In this document: in pieces, positions 17,671 through 27,723 of the stretch
How positions within the stretch are numbered: the first letter of the stretch is position 1
Layout of the letters: each line of letters opens with the position of its first letter
DNA from: Hydrogenophaga crocea
GTDB lineage: Bacteria > Pseudomonadota > Gammaproteobacteria > Burkholderiales > Burkholderiaceae_C
Assembly: GCF_011388215.1 (NCBI RefSeq)
Contig: NZ_CP049989.1
Span: 1,612,001 to 1,676,000 of the forward strand
Direction of reading: 5' to 3'
DNA length: 64,000 bases
Position numbers and translations under genes: made by a program
The notes under the pieces: model-generated
Database searches by the model: none
Told to the model about the DNA's origin: nothing
The model's input: only the letters and a program-made list of their open reading frames with translations

Positions 17671-18405
17671 TCAGGCCGCGCGGGCGATGGCGAGCAGGTG
17701 TGCGGCCAGGGTCGCGGGCTCGCTCACCATGGGGTCGTGGCCCGTGGCCATCTCGATCAGGTGCCAGCCCGGCTCGCGGCGTACCCGCGCGCGCGAGGCC
17801 GCGATGGTGGCGAGCGCGGGCGCGGTGCAGTCGATGAAGGTGCGCGGCACGCGGGCCACGGCGTCGGCGTCGAAATCGAGCGGCTGGTCGTAGAGCCGGA
17901 AGGGCTGCGGCGTCTGGCGGCGGTTCACCCAGGCGCGGTCCTCGCCGTGCAGGCCGAACACCTCGGCGTCGGGCGGCGGAAAGTGCAGGCCGCCGCTGGA
18001 CTGTGCCGAGGCGGCGCGTTGGGCGCGCGTCTCGGGCGTGTGCGGGCTGCTCCAGCTGTCACCCGGGTAGGGCAGCACCGCGTCGAGGTAGACCAGGTGG
18101 CGCAGCACGCCGGGGGCCGCGGCCTGCAGCCGGTCGGCCGCGCCCGTGACCACCATGCCGCCGTAGCTGTGGCCCACCAGCACCACGCGCTGCAGTTCCT
18201 CGGCCTCGATCAGGCCCACCACGTCCTGCACGTGGGTGTGCAGGTCGATGGCAGGCGACATCAGGTGGGCGCGATCGCCCAGGCCGGTGAGCGTGACGGC
18301 GTGCGCCTCGACACCGCCCTCGCGCAGCAGCGGCAGCACGCGGCGCCAGCACCAGGCGCCGTGCCAGGCACCATGGACCAGAACGATGGACGTGGCGGCG
18401 TTCAT
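17671..18405 (-). CDS. Alpha/beta hydrolase (EstC / hydroxynitrile-lyase-like)
   Basis: A 244-aa serine hydrolase. The oxyanion loop HGAWHGAWCW, the nucleophile elbow VGHSYGG with Ser80, and the catalytic His in MATGHDPMV are visible, with an acid residue expected near FIDCTAPA. The closest relatives I recognise are plant-type hydroxynitrile lyases, methyl-ester esterases and bacterial EstC-like esterases. No signal peptide is present. The start at 18405 has GGGGAG upstream; the much longer frame is the shadow of rlhA. It is divergent from rlhA with 48 bases between starts. Confidence 0.87.
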   Translation of the reverse strand: MNAATSIVLVHGAWHGAWCWRRVLPLLREGGVEAHAVTLTGLGDRAHLMSPAIDLHTHVQDVVGLIEAEELQRVVLVGHSYGGMVVTGAADRLQAAAPGVLRHLVYLDAVLPYPGDSWSSPHTPETRAQRAASAQSSGGLHFPPPDAEVFGLHGEDRAWVNRRQTPQPFRLYDQPLDFDADAVARVPRTFIDCTAPALATIAASRARVRREPGWHLIEMATGHDPMVSEPATLAAHLLAIARAA

Positions 18406-18453
18406 GCGGCTTCTCCCCGAAAATACGGTACCCCGCATTCTGCCCGCCTCCCC

Positions 18454-20421
18454 ATGCTGCCCCACCAGATCGAGCTGCTCTCCCCCGCCCGCACCGCCGA
18501 CATCGGCATCGAAGCCGTCAACCACGGCGCCGACGCGGTCTACATCGGCGGCCCCTCGTTCGGCGCGCGCACTTCGGCCGACAACAGCGTGCAGGACATC
18601 GCGCGGCTGGCGAAGCACGCGCACCGCTTCGGCGCGCGCATCTACGTCACGGTCAACACCATCCTGCGCGACGACGAACTCGAGCCGGCGCGCAAGCTGA
18701 TCCGCCAGCTCTACGACGCCGGCGCCGACGCGCTCATCATCCAGGACATGGGCTTGCTCGAGCTCGACCTGCCGCCGATCCAGCTGCACGCGAGCACGCA
18801 GACCGACATCCGCACCGTGGAGAAGGCCGTGTTCCTGCAGAACGCGGGCCTGTCCAAGCTGGTGCTGGCGCGCGAACTCACGCTGCCGCAGATCCGGGCC
18901 ATCTACGACGCGCTCGACGCCGATCGCTGCATCGTCGAGTTCTTCATCCACGGCGCGCTGTGCGTGGCCTACAGCGGCCAGTGCTACGTGAGCCATGCCC
19001 AGACCGGCCGCAGCGCCAACCGCGGCGACTGCTCGCAGGCCTGCCGCCTGCCCTACGAAGTCAAGGACAGCCAGGGCCGCATCGTGGCGCACGACAAGCA
19101 CGTGCTCTCGATGAAGGACAACAACCAGAGCGACAACCTGCGCGCGCTGATCGAGGCGGGCGCGCGCAGCTTCAAGATCGAGGGCCGCTACAAGGACATG
19201 GGCTACGTCAAGAACATCACCGCGCACTACCGCCGGCTGTTCGACGAGATCCTGGAAGAGCGCCCCGAGCTCGGCCGCGCCTCGTCGGGCCGCTGCACCT
19301 TCAGCTTCACGCCCGACCCCGACCAGAACTTCAACCGCGAGTTCACCGACTACTTCGTCAACGGCCGCAAAGACGACATCGGCGCCTTCGACACGCCCAA
19401 GAACCCGGGCCGCCCGATCGGCTGGGTGACGCAGGTGGGGCCGAACTGGGTCGAGCTGCAGTGCGACGACACGGCCACCGTGATCCACAATGGCGACGGC
19501 CTGTGTTACCTCGACCTGCACCGCGAGCTCGTGGGCCTGCAGATCAACCGCGCCGAGCCCCAGGCCGAAGCGGGGCGCTTTCGCGTCTACCCCAAGGACG
19601 CGCTGGAAGGCCTGCGCCACCTCAAGCGCGGCACCGTCGTCAACCGCAACCGCGACATGGACTGGGTGCGCACGCTCGACAAGAAGTCGGCCGAGCGCCG
19701 CATCGGCGTGTGGATGCAGCTCGCGCGCACCGCCGACGGCCTGCGCCTGGAGCTGACCGACGAAGATGGCCACACGGGCCACGCCGAACTGGCCTGCGCG
19801 CTGGAGCCCGCGCGCGACGCCGCGCAGGCGCACCAGAAGCTGCGCGAAGCGCTGGGCCGCCTGGGCGAGACCCTGTTCACGCCGATCGACATCGCGCTGG
19901 CCTTCGACGAGCCGCTGTTCGTGCCGGCCTCGCTGCTCAACCCGCTGCGCCGCGACGCCGTGGCCGCGCTCGAAGCGGCACGCGCCAAGGCCTTCACCCG
20001 GCTGCCACGCGGCGTGCCGGTGGAGCCGCCCGCGCCCTACCCCGAAGACACGCTGACCTACCTGGCCAACGTCTACAACCACAAGGCGCGCGACTTCTAT
20101 GCGAAGCACGGCGTGAAGGTGATCGCGAGTGCCTACGAGTCGCACGAAGAGGCCGGCGAGGTCAGCCTCATGATCACCAAGCACTGCGTGCGCTTCTCGC
20201 TGAGCCTGTGCCCCAAGCAGGCCAAGGGCGTCACGGGCGTTCAGGGCACGGTGCGCGCCGAGCCGCTCACCATCACGCACAACAACGAGAAGCTCACGCT
20301 GCGCTTCGATTGCAAGCCCTGCGAGATGCACGTGGTGGGCCGCATCAAGCCCGCGGTGATGCAGGCCGTGCCGGCCAGCCCCATCACCTTCTACCGCCAG
20401 CGCCCGGCCGCCACGGCCTGA
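18454..20421 (+). CDS. rlhA: U32-family 23S rRNA C2501 hydroxylase RlhA
   Basis: A 655-aa member of peptidase family U32. Its length and a C-terminal extended region match RlhA (YdcP) of E. coli (about 653 aa) rather than the shorter TrhP/YegQ. RlhA hydroxylates C2501 of 23S rRNA. Seen: the N-terminal barrel start IELLSPARTADIGIEAVNHGADAVYIGG, a four-Cys cluster (ALCVAYSGQCY, then GDCSQACRLPYE) for an iron-sulfur centre, and the tail FDCKPCEMHVVGR. The ATG at 18454 is chosen because the family fold begins there; the open frame upstream is antisense to the hydrolase. The gene is convergent with the hemerythrins. Confidence 0.92.
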   Translation: MLPHQIELLSPARTADIGIEAVNHGADAVYIGGPSFGARTSADNSVQDIARLAKHAHRFGARIYVTVNTILRDDELEPARKLIRQLYDAGADALIIQDMGLLELDLPPIQLHASTQTDIRTVEKAVFLQNAGLSKLVLARELTLPQIRAIYDALDADRCIVEFFIHGALCVAYSGQCYVSHAQTGRSANRGDCSQACRLPYEVKDSQGRIVAHDKHVLSMKDNNQSDNLRALIEAGARSFKIEGRYKDMGYVKNITAHYRRLFDEILEERPELGRASSGRCTFSFTPDPDQNFNREFTDYFVNGRKDDIGAFDTPKNPGRPIGWVTQVGPNWVELQCDDTATVIHNGDGLCYLDLHRELVGLQINRAEPQAEAGRFRVYPKDALEGLRHLKRGTVVNRNRDMDWVRTLDKKSAERRIGVWMQLARTADGLRLELTDEDGHTGHAELACALEPARDAAQAHQKLREALGRLGETLFTPIDIALAFDEPLFVPASLLNPLRRDAVAALEAARAKAFTRLPRGVPVEPPAPYPEDTLTYLANVYNHKARDFYAKHGVKVIASAYESHEEAGEVSLMITKHCVRFSLSLCPKQAKGVTGVQGTVRAEPLTITHNNEKLTLRFDCKPCEMHVVGRIKPAVMQAVPASPITFYRQRPAATA

Positions 20422-20430
20422 GCGCGCGGC

Positions 20431-20958
20431 TCAGACGTAGGGCGCGGGCTGCGGCGCGTGCCGCAGGTGCAGCGACAGGCCGAGCGCGGCCAGGTGGTTG
20501 CCGTTGCGGCCCAGGATGGCCTGGGCCAGCGGCAGGAAGTCCAGTTCTTCGAACAGCGCGTGCGCCTGGTACTCGTTGACCAGCCGGCGCACGTCGGCCG
20601 TGTCGAGATCGCTGTCCTGGCCCTTGGCCACGCGGCGCAGGTCTTTCTCCATCGACTTCCACAGCGCTTCGAGTTCGCGGTGCTGCTGCGTGAGCCGCTG
20701 GACGATGGCCTGCACGCGGTTGTGTTCGTCACCCGGCTCGGCGCTGGCCAGCACCGCGGGAAAGAGCTCGCGCTCCTCGTCCATGTGGTGCTCGAAGACC
20801 GCCTCGCGGAAGAAGGCGAGCGAGCGCTCGGCCAGCGAGCGCGCGCGCGCCGCGGGCTCGATCAGCTCGGGCAGTTCGTTGAGCTCGTGCAGCCGGCGCA
20901 CGATGCCGGTGTGGCAGTGCCGGAAGCCGGTCAGCGGATCGTCGGTGGTGGCGTTCAT
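20431..20958 (-). CDS. Hemerythrin-domain protein (second of a tandem pair)
   Basis: A 175-aa four-helix hemerythrin-type protein. Likely di-iron ligands are visible as His in FRHCHTGI, EHHMDEE (His-His and Glu), QQHRELEALW and EYQAHALFEELDFLP. It probably binds O2 or NO or buffers iron in the cytoplasm. It is about half identical by eye to the gene just upstream, so the pair arose by duplication. The ATG at 20958 is preceded by GAGGAG at normal spacing, and only 10 bases separate it from the upstream stop. Co-transcription from the FNR-type promoter at 21536-21577 is expected. Confidence 0.88.
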   Translation of the reverse strand: MNATTDDPLTGFRHCHTGIVRRLHELNELPELIEPAARARSLAERSLAFFREAVFEHHMDEERELFPAVLASAEPGDEHNRVQAIVQRLTQQHRELEALWKSMEKDLRRVAKGQDSDLDTADVRRLVNEYQAHALFEELDFLPLAQAILGRNGNHLAALGLSLHLRHAPQPAPYV

Positions 20959-20968
20959 CAGGGGCTCC

Positions 20969-21514
20969 TCAGGCCGCGTACTGCAAGGGCCATTCAGGCG
21001 CGTGGCGCTGGTGCACGGCCAGGGCCAGGGCGGCGGCGTCCACGCCGTTGCGCTCCAGGATGCTCTCGGCCATGGGCAGGAACACGGCTTCTTCGAAACG
21101 CGCGTGGGCCTCGTACTCCGTCGCCAAGCGCTTGAGGTCGTCGAGTTCGATGCGGCTGGCGCAACCGGTGACGCCACGCACCAGTTCACGCTCGACCGAG
21201 GTCCACAGGGCCTCGATGGCGCGGTGCTGGGCGGTGAGGCGTTCGATCACGGCCTGCACGTGCATGCGCTCGGCCCCGGGCGCGGCGCTGGCCAGCACGG
21301 CGGCAAACAGGTCGCGCTCCTCTTCCACGTGGTGCTCGAAGATCGCGTCGCGCGCGGCGTTGAGCGAGCGCTGGGCCACGCTGCGGGCGCGCGCGATGGC
21401 GGCCACGAGCTCGGGCATTTCGTCGAGTTTCTGCAGGCGCTGGGCAATGCCCGCGTGGCAGCTGGCGTACTTGGCCGACGGCGAGTCGGTGAGGGGCGTG
21501 TCGTGGTGGTTCAT
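20969..21514 (-). CDS. Hemerythrin-domain protein (first of a tandem pair)
   Basis: A 181-aa hemerythrin-type protein with the same ligand pattern as its neighbour: YASCHAGI, EHHVEEE, AQHRAIEALW and EYEAHARFEEAVFLP. It is the first gene of a two-gene operon. The promoter region shows a TAGACT -10 and an FNR/ANR-type box in class II position, which predicts expression under low oxygen. The predicted leader is 15 bases, with only a weak ribosome binding site (AGAGAA). The likely role is oxygen or NO sensing, storage or detoxification; which of these is open. Confidence 0.88.
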   Translation of the reverse strand: MNHHDTPLTDSPSAKYASCHAGIAQRLQKLDEMPELVAAIARARSVAQRSLNAARDAIFEHHVEEERDLFAAVLASAAPGAERMHVQAVIERLTAQHRAIEALWTSVERELVRGVTGCASRIELDDLKRLATEYEAHARFEEAVFLPMAESILERNGVDAAALALAVHQRHAPEWPLQYAA

Positions 21515-21535
21515 GGGTTCTCTGACGGTTGCACC

Positions 21536-21577
21536 AGTCTAGGCGGGCGCGCGATGCGTGGGCTTGATTCAGGTCAA
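21536..21577 (-). promoter_or_regulatory. FNR/ANR-type class II promoter of the hemerythrin operon
   Basis: On the minus strand TTGACCTGAATCAA (21564-21577; consensus TTGATnnnnATCAA, one mismatch) is followed 22 bases later by the -10 element TAGACT (21536-21541). A start site seven bases after the -10 falls at 21529, which puts the box centre at -41.5, the exact class II position. Confidence 0.72.
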
Positions 21578-21606
21578 GCGCAGGCCAGGGCATGCCCGCA
21601 TCTCGA

Positions 21607-22848
21607 TCAGGGCAGCGGCGCGGCCGACAGGAAGCGGCCCGCGGCCGTGCCCGACTGCGGATACACCACGGGCCCGTCGACCACGATGTCGGGCTTGCCA
21701 TCGCCCGTCACATCGCCCGCGGCGATGAAGCTCGCGTTGTACGGTCCTTCCCAGACCTGCGAGACGCCGAATGCACCGGGCGTGACGCTCGACTGCAGCA
21801 TCACGGTGATGCGTGTGCTGTTGGCCTGAGTCTGGTAAACGGTGGAGATCGCGGCCAGGTCCGGCCGGCCGTCCTGATCGAGGTCGCGCACCAGCACGCG
21901 GCGCGCGCCGTCGGCCACGGCCTGCGACTGGGTGGTGAAGACACCGGGCGCGGTCTGGCGCCACCAGCGCACCGCGGCGCCCCCTGGGGCCCCTGCCGGT
22001 GCGTTGCCGGCGTCCGCGGCCACGATGTCGACGCGGCCGTCGGCGTCGACATCGGCCAGGACCACGCCGACCAGCGCAGTCCCGGTGCCGAGCACGGCCG
22101 CGCCGGCCCAGGCGCCGCCGGCCTGGCCCGCGCACCACCAAAGCTGCGTGCCGCCAACGCCCACCAGATCGGCGCGGCCGTCGCCATCGAGATCGCCCAC
22201 GGCCAGCGCACTCCAGCCTTGCGACATCCCGGGACACACGGCCTCGGGCGCGGCGAAGCCGCCCGGCGCCTGTTGCGCCAGCCGCAGCGCCCGGTGGTTG
22301 GCGATGGCGGCATCGGCCACCAGCAGATCGGTGCGGCCATCGCCGTCCGTGTCGGCCATCGCCGCATCGCTGGCCACGCCGCCCGTGGGCAGCACCTGCG
22401 CCGGCTCGAACACCCCGGGTGTGACAGCGCTCTGGCGCAGCAGCGCGAGCGCTCCGCTGTCACCCACCGTGTTCGCCGGCGCCGGCACCGTCATGGGCGA
22501 GACCGCCAGCAGATCGGGCCTGGCATCGCCGTTCACATCGCCCGCCACCAGCACCCAGGGATCGGCCGCCACCGCGTAGCGCTGCAGCGGCCCGAAGCGC
22601 CCGCTGGCCGTCTGCCGCCAGACATCCACATAGCCCGGGTGCGGCGGCGCAGCCGCAACGTAGGTGCTGGTCATGGCCACATCGTCGCGGCCGTCACCGT
22701 CCAGATCGGTCACCACCACGCCGCCACCCACCCAGTACGGCGCGATGAACGCCGTGCCGCCATCGCCGCCGCAAGCGGCCAGCAAGGCCAGCGCGACGAC
22801 AGCGGGTCCGCGGACGACCGAGCGGACCAGCGAACCACTTGTTGTCAC
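21607..22848 (-). CDS. FG-GAP/VCBS-type seven-repeat lipoprotein
   Basis: A 413-aa secreted lipoprotein. The GTG at 22848 is chosen: AGGAG lies six bases upstream and it gives a compact signal peptide with a lipobox (ALLAAC). Seven repeats of an Asp-rich calcium-binding loop follow, such as [54 protein letters not shown] and DVTGDGKPD. This number predicts a complete seven-bladed beta-propeller like the integrin alpha head. It probably sits on the outer membrane and binds a polymer or protein; the ligand is unknown. A second FNR-like box lies 69 bases upstream of the start. Confidence 0.85.
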   Translation of the reverse strand: MTTSGSLVRSVVRGPAVVALALLAACGGDGGTAFIAPYWVGGGVVVTDLDGDGRDDVAMTSTYVAAAPPHPGYVDVWRQTASGRFGPLQRYAVAADPWVLVAGDVNGDARPDLLAVSPMTVPAPANTVGDSGALALLRQSAVTPGVFEPAQVLPTGGVASDAAMADTDGDGRTDLLVADAAIANHRALRLAQQAPGGFAAPEAVCPGMSQGWSALAVGDLDGDGRADLVGVGGTQLWWCAGQAGGAWAGAAVLGTGTALVGVVLADVDADGRVDIVAADAGNAPAGAPGGAAVRWWRQTAPGVFTTQSQAVADGARRVLVRDLDQDGRPDLAAISTVYQTQANSTRITVMLQSSVTPGAFGVSQVWEGPYNASFIAAGDVTGDGKPDIVVDGPVVYPQSGTAAGRFLSAAPLP

Positions 22849-22916
22849 AGCACGCTCCTGCGCCGGGCGACGGCCCGGCCCGTGCAGCCAATCTACGCCC
22901 GTGGCTGCGCCCCGGC

Positions 22917-22930
22917 TTGACACGCATCAA
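22917..22930. promoter_or_regulatory. FNR/ANR-like box between the FG-GAP gene and moaA
   Basis: TTGACACGCATCAA fits TTGAT-N4-ATCAA with one mismatch. It lies 69 bases upstream of the FG-GAP start. Its centre is 91.5 bases upstream of the predicted moaA start site (23015), a spacing used by class I FNR sites. Which gene it serves is not decided. Confidence 0.5.
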
Positions 22931-23002
22931 GGATCGCGGCCACCGTCCAAGCCCGCACCCGCATCGGGGATGTGCCGGAGGTGGCTGGTACGGGCGTTCG
23001 AC

Positions 23003-23008
23003 CATAAT
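23003..23008 (+). promoter_or_regulatory. -10 element of moaA, predicted leaderless
   Basis: CATAAT is placed so that the start site falls on the A of the ATG at 23015. There is no Shine-Dalgarno. Confidence 0.5.
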
Positions 23009-23014
23009 CGAACC

Positions 23015-24133
23015 ATGTCCGAACGCGTGATTCCCCTGATCGACCAGCGCCTGCGCTCGCGCGCGGTGCCGGTGCCCGAGCGGGCCATCCCCGCCACCGG
23101 CCTGCTCGGTGACGCCCTGGGCCGTCCGCTGCGCGACCTGCGCATCAGCGTGACCGACCGCTGCAACTTCCGCTGCAGCTACTGCATGCCCAAGGAAGTC
23201 TTCGACAAGGACTACCAGTACCTGCCGCACAGCGCGCTGCTGAGCTTCGAGGAGATCACGCGCGTGGCGCGGCTGTTCGCGGCCCACGGGGTGCAGAAGA
23301 TCCGCCTCACCGGCGGCGAGCCGCTGCTGCGCAAGAACCTCGAGATCCTGGTGGAACAACTGGCCGCGCTGCGCACCCCCGACGGCCGGCCGCTGGACAT
23401 CACGCTCACCACCAACGGCTCGCTGCTCAAGAAGAAGGCCGCGCAGCTCAAGGCCGCGGGCCTGCAGCGCGTCACGGTCAGCCTCGACGGCCTCGACGAC
23501 GCCGTGTTCCGCGCCATGAACGACGTCGACTTTCCCGTGGCCGACGTGCTCGAAGGCATCGCGGCCGCGCGCGCCGTGGGCCTGGGCCCGATCAAGGTCA
23601 ACATGGTGGTCAAGCGCGGCACCAACGACGACCAGATCCTGCCCATGGCGCGCCACTTCAAGGGCACGGGCGTGGTGCTGCGTTTCATCGAATACATGGA
23701 CGTGGGCGCCACCAACGGCTGGCGCATGGACGAGGTGCTGCCCAGCGCCGACGTGGTGCAGCGCATCGCGCGCGAATTGCCGCTGGTGCCGCTCGAACCC
23801 TCGGCGCCCGGCGAGACCGCCGAGCGCTGGGGCTATGCCGACGGCAGCGGCGAGATCGGCGTGATCAGCAGCGTGACCCAGGCCTTCTGCGGCGACTGCA
23901 ACCGCGCGCGCCTGTCCACCGAAGGCCAGCTCTACCTCTGCCTGTTCGCCACCGAAGGCCACGACCTGCGCCACCTCATTCGCGGCGGCGCCAGCGACGA
24001 CGCGCTCTCGAGTGCGATCGCTGCGGTGTGGCAGCAGCGCAGCGACCGCTATTCCGAACTGCGTGCCACGCTGCCCCCCGACGCCGCGGGCAGCGGGCAG
24101 CGCCGCGTCGAAATGTCATACATCGGAGGCTGA
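23015..24133 (+). CDS. moaA: GTP 3',8-cyclase MoaA
   Basis: A 372-aa radical-SAM enzyme that starts molybdenum-cofactor synthesis by converting GTP to the cyclic precursor of pyranopterin. It carries the N-terminal CNFRCSYC cluster motif, [14 protein letters not shown], and the second C-terminal cluster ([18 protein letters not shown]). It ends in the conserved Gly-Gly (YIGG). The start at 23015 has no ribosome binding site but sits on a predicted leaderless promoter, with an FNR-like box upstream. mobA follows with one base between stop and start, and then moeA. Confidence 0.97.
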   Translation: MSERVIPLIDQRLRSRAVPVPERAIPATGLLGDALGRPLRDLRISVTDRCNFRCSYCMPKEVFDKDYQYLPHSALLSFEEITRVARLFAAHGVQKIRLTGGEPLLRKNLEILVEQLAALRTPDGRPLDITLTTNGSLLKKKAAQLKAAGLQRVTVSLDGLDDAVFRAMNDVDFPVADVLEGIAAARAVGLGPIKVNMVVKRGTNDDQILPMARHFKGTGVVLRFIEYMDVGATNGWRMDEVLPSADVVQRIARELPLVPLEPSAPGETAERWGYADGSGEIGVISSVTQAFCGDCNRARLSTEGQLYLCLFATEGHDLRHLIRGGASDDALSSAIAAVWQQRSDRYSELRATLPPDAAGSGQRRVEMSYIGG

Positions 24134-24134
24134 G

Positions 24135-24757
24135 TTGATCGGCGCACAAGAGATCACCGCGATGGTGCTCGCGGGGGGGCGCGGTTCGCGCATGGGCGGG
24201 GCCGACAAGGGCCTGCAGAAGTTCAATGGCACGCCGCTCGCGCTCAATGCGCTCATGCGCCTGCAGGTGCAGCAAGGCGGCCTGCTCGGCGAGCTCATGC
24301 TCAACGCCAACCGCAACCTGGGCGCCTACGAGGCCTTCGGCGTGCCCGTGTGGCCCGACACCCTGAGCGACTACGCGGGCCCGCTCGCGGGCTTTCTCAC
24401 CGGGCTGGAGCGCGCCGAGTTGCCCTACCTGCTCACCGTGCCCTGCGACGTGCCGCGCTTCCCGCTCGACCTGGTGCAGCGCCTGGCCCAGGCCTTCGAC
24501 GATCCCGCGACCGAGATCGCCATGGTGAGCGCGCCCGAAGACGGCCAGTTGCGTCCGCAACCGGTGTTCTGCCTCATGAACGTGGGCCTGCTCGAGAGCC
24601 TGGTGGCCTTCACCCAGGCCGGCGGCCGCAAGATCGACCGCTGGACCGAGCAGCACCGCTGCGTGCTCGTGCCCTTCGACCGGCCAGGCGACGATCCGAA
24701 CGCCTTCGTCAACACCAACACGCTCGACGAGCTGCACACGCTGGAACAATCGGGTTC

Positions 24758-24761
<4 letters not shown>
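24135..24761 (+). CDS. mobA: Molybdenum cofactor guanylyltransferase MobA
   Basis: A 208-aa nucleotidyltransferase that adds GMP to molybdenum cofactor. The nucleotide loop [17 protein letters not shown] is intact, and VPCDVPRFP is the metal-binding Asp motif. I chose a TTG start at 24135: it gives a family-typical N-terminus ([15 protein letters not shown]) and has GGAGG five bases upstream; the longer frame runs inside moaA. It overlaps the moeA start by four bases (ATGA). MobA makes the guanine dinucleotide form used by nitrate and DMSO reductases, none of which is encoded in the window. Confidence 0.94.
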
Positions 24762-26044
<1,283 letters not shown>

Positions 26045-26056
26045 GGCCTCGGCCAG

Positions 26057-27625
26057 TCAGGCGCGCTCGGCGTCCGGCTTGGGCTTTGCGTCATCGAAGG
26101 CCTGGCGTACGGCCTTCACCAGTTCTTCCCACACCGCTTCGCTGGCCAGTTCGGGCAACTCCCTGGCCAGCTTGCTTGTCAGCTCGCCCCGGTTCTGTTC
26201 GATGGACCGCACCACCCGATCGGCCTGGACATCGGGCATCTCGATGATGTTTTTGATGGCCTCGCGGGCCCTCAGGTGGCTGCGCAGGGTCCGCGATTCC
26301 TGCCGCATGTCTTGCGTGATCGTTCGCGCGATCACATCGGCCAGGTAGCGCACGTGTGGCGTCAGATCGGGCAGGCGCCACACCGGGCGCAGGCGCTCGG
26401 GCGCATCCACATGCAGGTTGGACGAGATGCCATCGGGGTACGGCACCGGCGCGCCGAACGTGTAGTGCCCGGCCGCCGCCGCCATCAAGGGGACTGACAC
26501 CGCTTCCAGGATGCGGTCGTAGGCACGGCGCTCTGCGGGGTCGGCGGTGATGAGGGAGGAAATGGGCAGGATCAAGGGCTCGGGAACCGCGCCGTCGCGC
26601 CGGAGCATGTCGTTGATCAGGAAGCGGTGCAGGCGCCCATTGCCATCGGCAAGCGGATGCAGGTAGACGAAGCCGAATGCCGCGACCGCCGCGCGCATCA
26701 CCGGCGATTGGCCCGTTGTGCGATGGAGGAAGGTCGCCAGCCCTTCGAGCATGGCCGGCAGGTCCTCGGGCGGCGGTGCGATGTAGTGAACCACATCCTG
26801 GAAGTGCACGGACTCTCCGACGAACACGGGCGACTGGCGCAGGCCGAACGCCCGCACCGTCGTCCGGGGACCCAGGATGTCGCGTTGCAGGACGGCCAGG
26901 CTGTCCGACGTCAACGGCACATCGCCCCGGCCGGTGCGCCGGCCGAGCACGCTCGCGAAGCGCTGGATGCGATCGGCCTGGTGACCTTCGCCCTCGATCG
27001 CGAACGACGAGCGGCTTTCGCGCAGAGTCATCCAGACCGCGGATCGCATGAGCACCTCTTCGCCGAACTCGTCGCTGAGCTGGCCCAGCAAGGCGGGGAT
27101 GTCCAGGGCCATGGACGCGCCCAGGTCCGTGCCCTGCCGCACGAAGGGACAGAAAGCGGGCGTGCCGGGCATGTTGTCGTTCACCCGCCAACGTCGGCTC
27201 GGCACCGATCGACCTGCAGAGGCCGTGACCACCCGCTCGGGGTTGAGGGCATCGACATAAGCGCCCTTCGTTGCGCCTTCGACCGCCAGCCGCCGCCCGG
27301 TGAACCACTCGTAGAGAAAGCAGGCGCGGCGCGCGTACTGCCCCGTGGGCTCATTGAGGAACCAGGCCTGCAGTTCCAGGGGGTCGCACACCTCGAACAG
27401 CCGCGACAAGAGCTCGAAATGGGGCACCTCATGCTTGAGCAGAAAGCCCAGGTGCCCGCGCAACGTGGGTTCGGGCCGCATGGCCTCGGTGTAGCGCTCG
27501 CGCTGCGCGCCGTCGACCCGACGGCTCTCGCGCCGCCCGCCGATTTCGCTCAGGACCGGCAGAGGCTGCGCAACCTGCAAGGCGTACCGATGCACCAGCC
27601 AGGCGGTGCCGATGGGGTTGTTCAT
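26057..27625 (-). CDS. Fic-family protein, probable AMP transferase (class II)
   Basis: A 522-aa Fic protein. The core motif HPLADGNGRLHR (about residues 323-334) has the catalytic His, phosphate-binding Gly-Asn-Gly and Arg. An inhibitory motif SFAIEG (about 207-212) lies before the Fic core, as in class II enzymes whose own helix blocks ATP. Such proteins modify hydroxyl side chains with AMP. The N-terminal 200 residues are an unassigned domain, and the C-terminal part may be helical. The start is uncertain: ATG at 27625 or GTG at 27631, and neither has a good ribosome binding site. It stands alone between the Moco operon and an efflux operon. No antitoxin-like partner is beside it. Confidence 0.88.
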   Translation of the reverse strand: MNNPIGTAWLVHRYALQVAQPLPVLSEIGGRRESRRVDGAQRERYTEAMRPEPTLRGHLGFLLKHEVPHFELLSRLFEVCDPLELQAWFLNEPTGQYARRACFLYEWFTGRRLAVEGATKGAYVDALNPERVVTASAGRSVPSRRWRVNDNMPGTPAFCPFVRQGTDLGASMALDIPALLGQLSDEFGEEVLMRSAVWMTLRESRSSFAIEGEGHQADRIQRFASVLGRRTGRGDVPLTSDSLAVLQRDILGPRTTVRAFGLRQSPVFVGESVHFQDVVHYIAPPPEDLPAMLEGLATFLHRTTGQSPVMRAAVAAFGFVYLHPLADGNGRLHRFLINDMLRRDGAVPEPLILPISSLITADPAERRAYDRILEAVSVPLMAAAAGHYTFGAPVPYPDGISSNLHVDAPERLRPVWRLPDLTPHVRYLADVIARTITQDMRQESRTLRSHLRAREAIKNIIEMPDVQADRVVRSIEQNRGELTSKLARELPELASEAVWEELVKAVRQAFDDAKPKPDAERA

Positions 27626-27723
27626 CGGCACATTCTGATCAAAAACGCGAATGCCGGCTCAAAAATGTTGCAGAAGCGCCGCCGTTGCTCAAAAACAATT
27701 TCGACACACGCCGCAACGGACCC

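Noticed and set aside
26057..27625. Fic gene as half of a toxin-antitoxin pair
   Set aside because: The inhibitory motif is in the same protein and no small antitoxin gene lies on either side.
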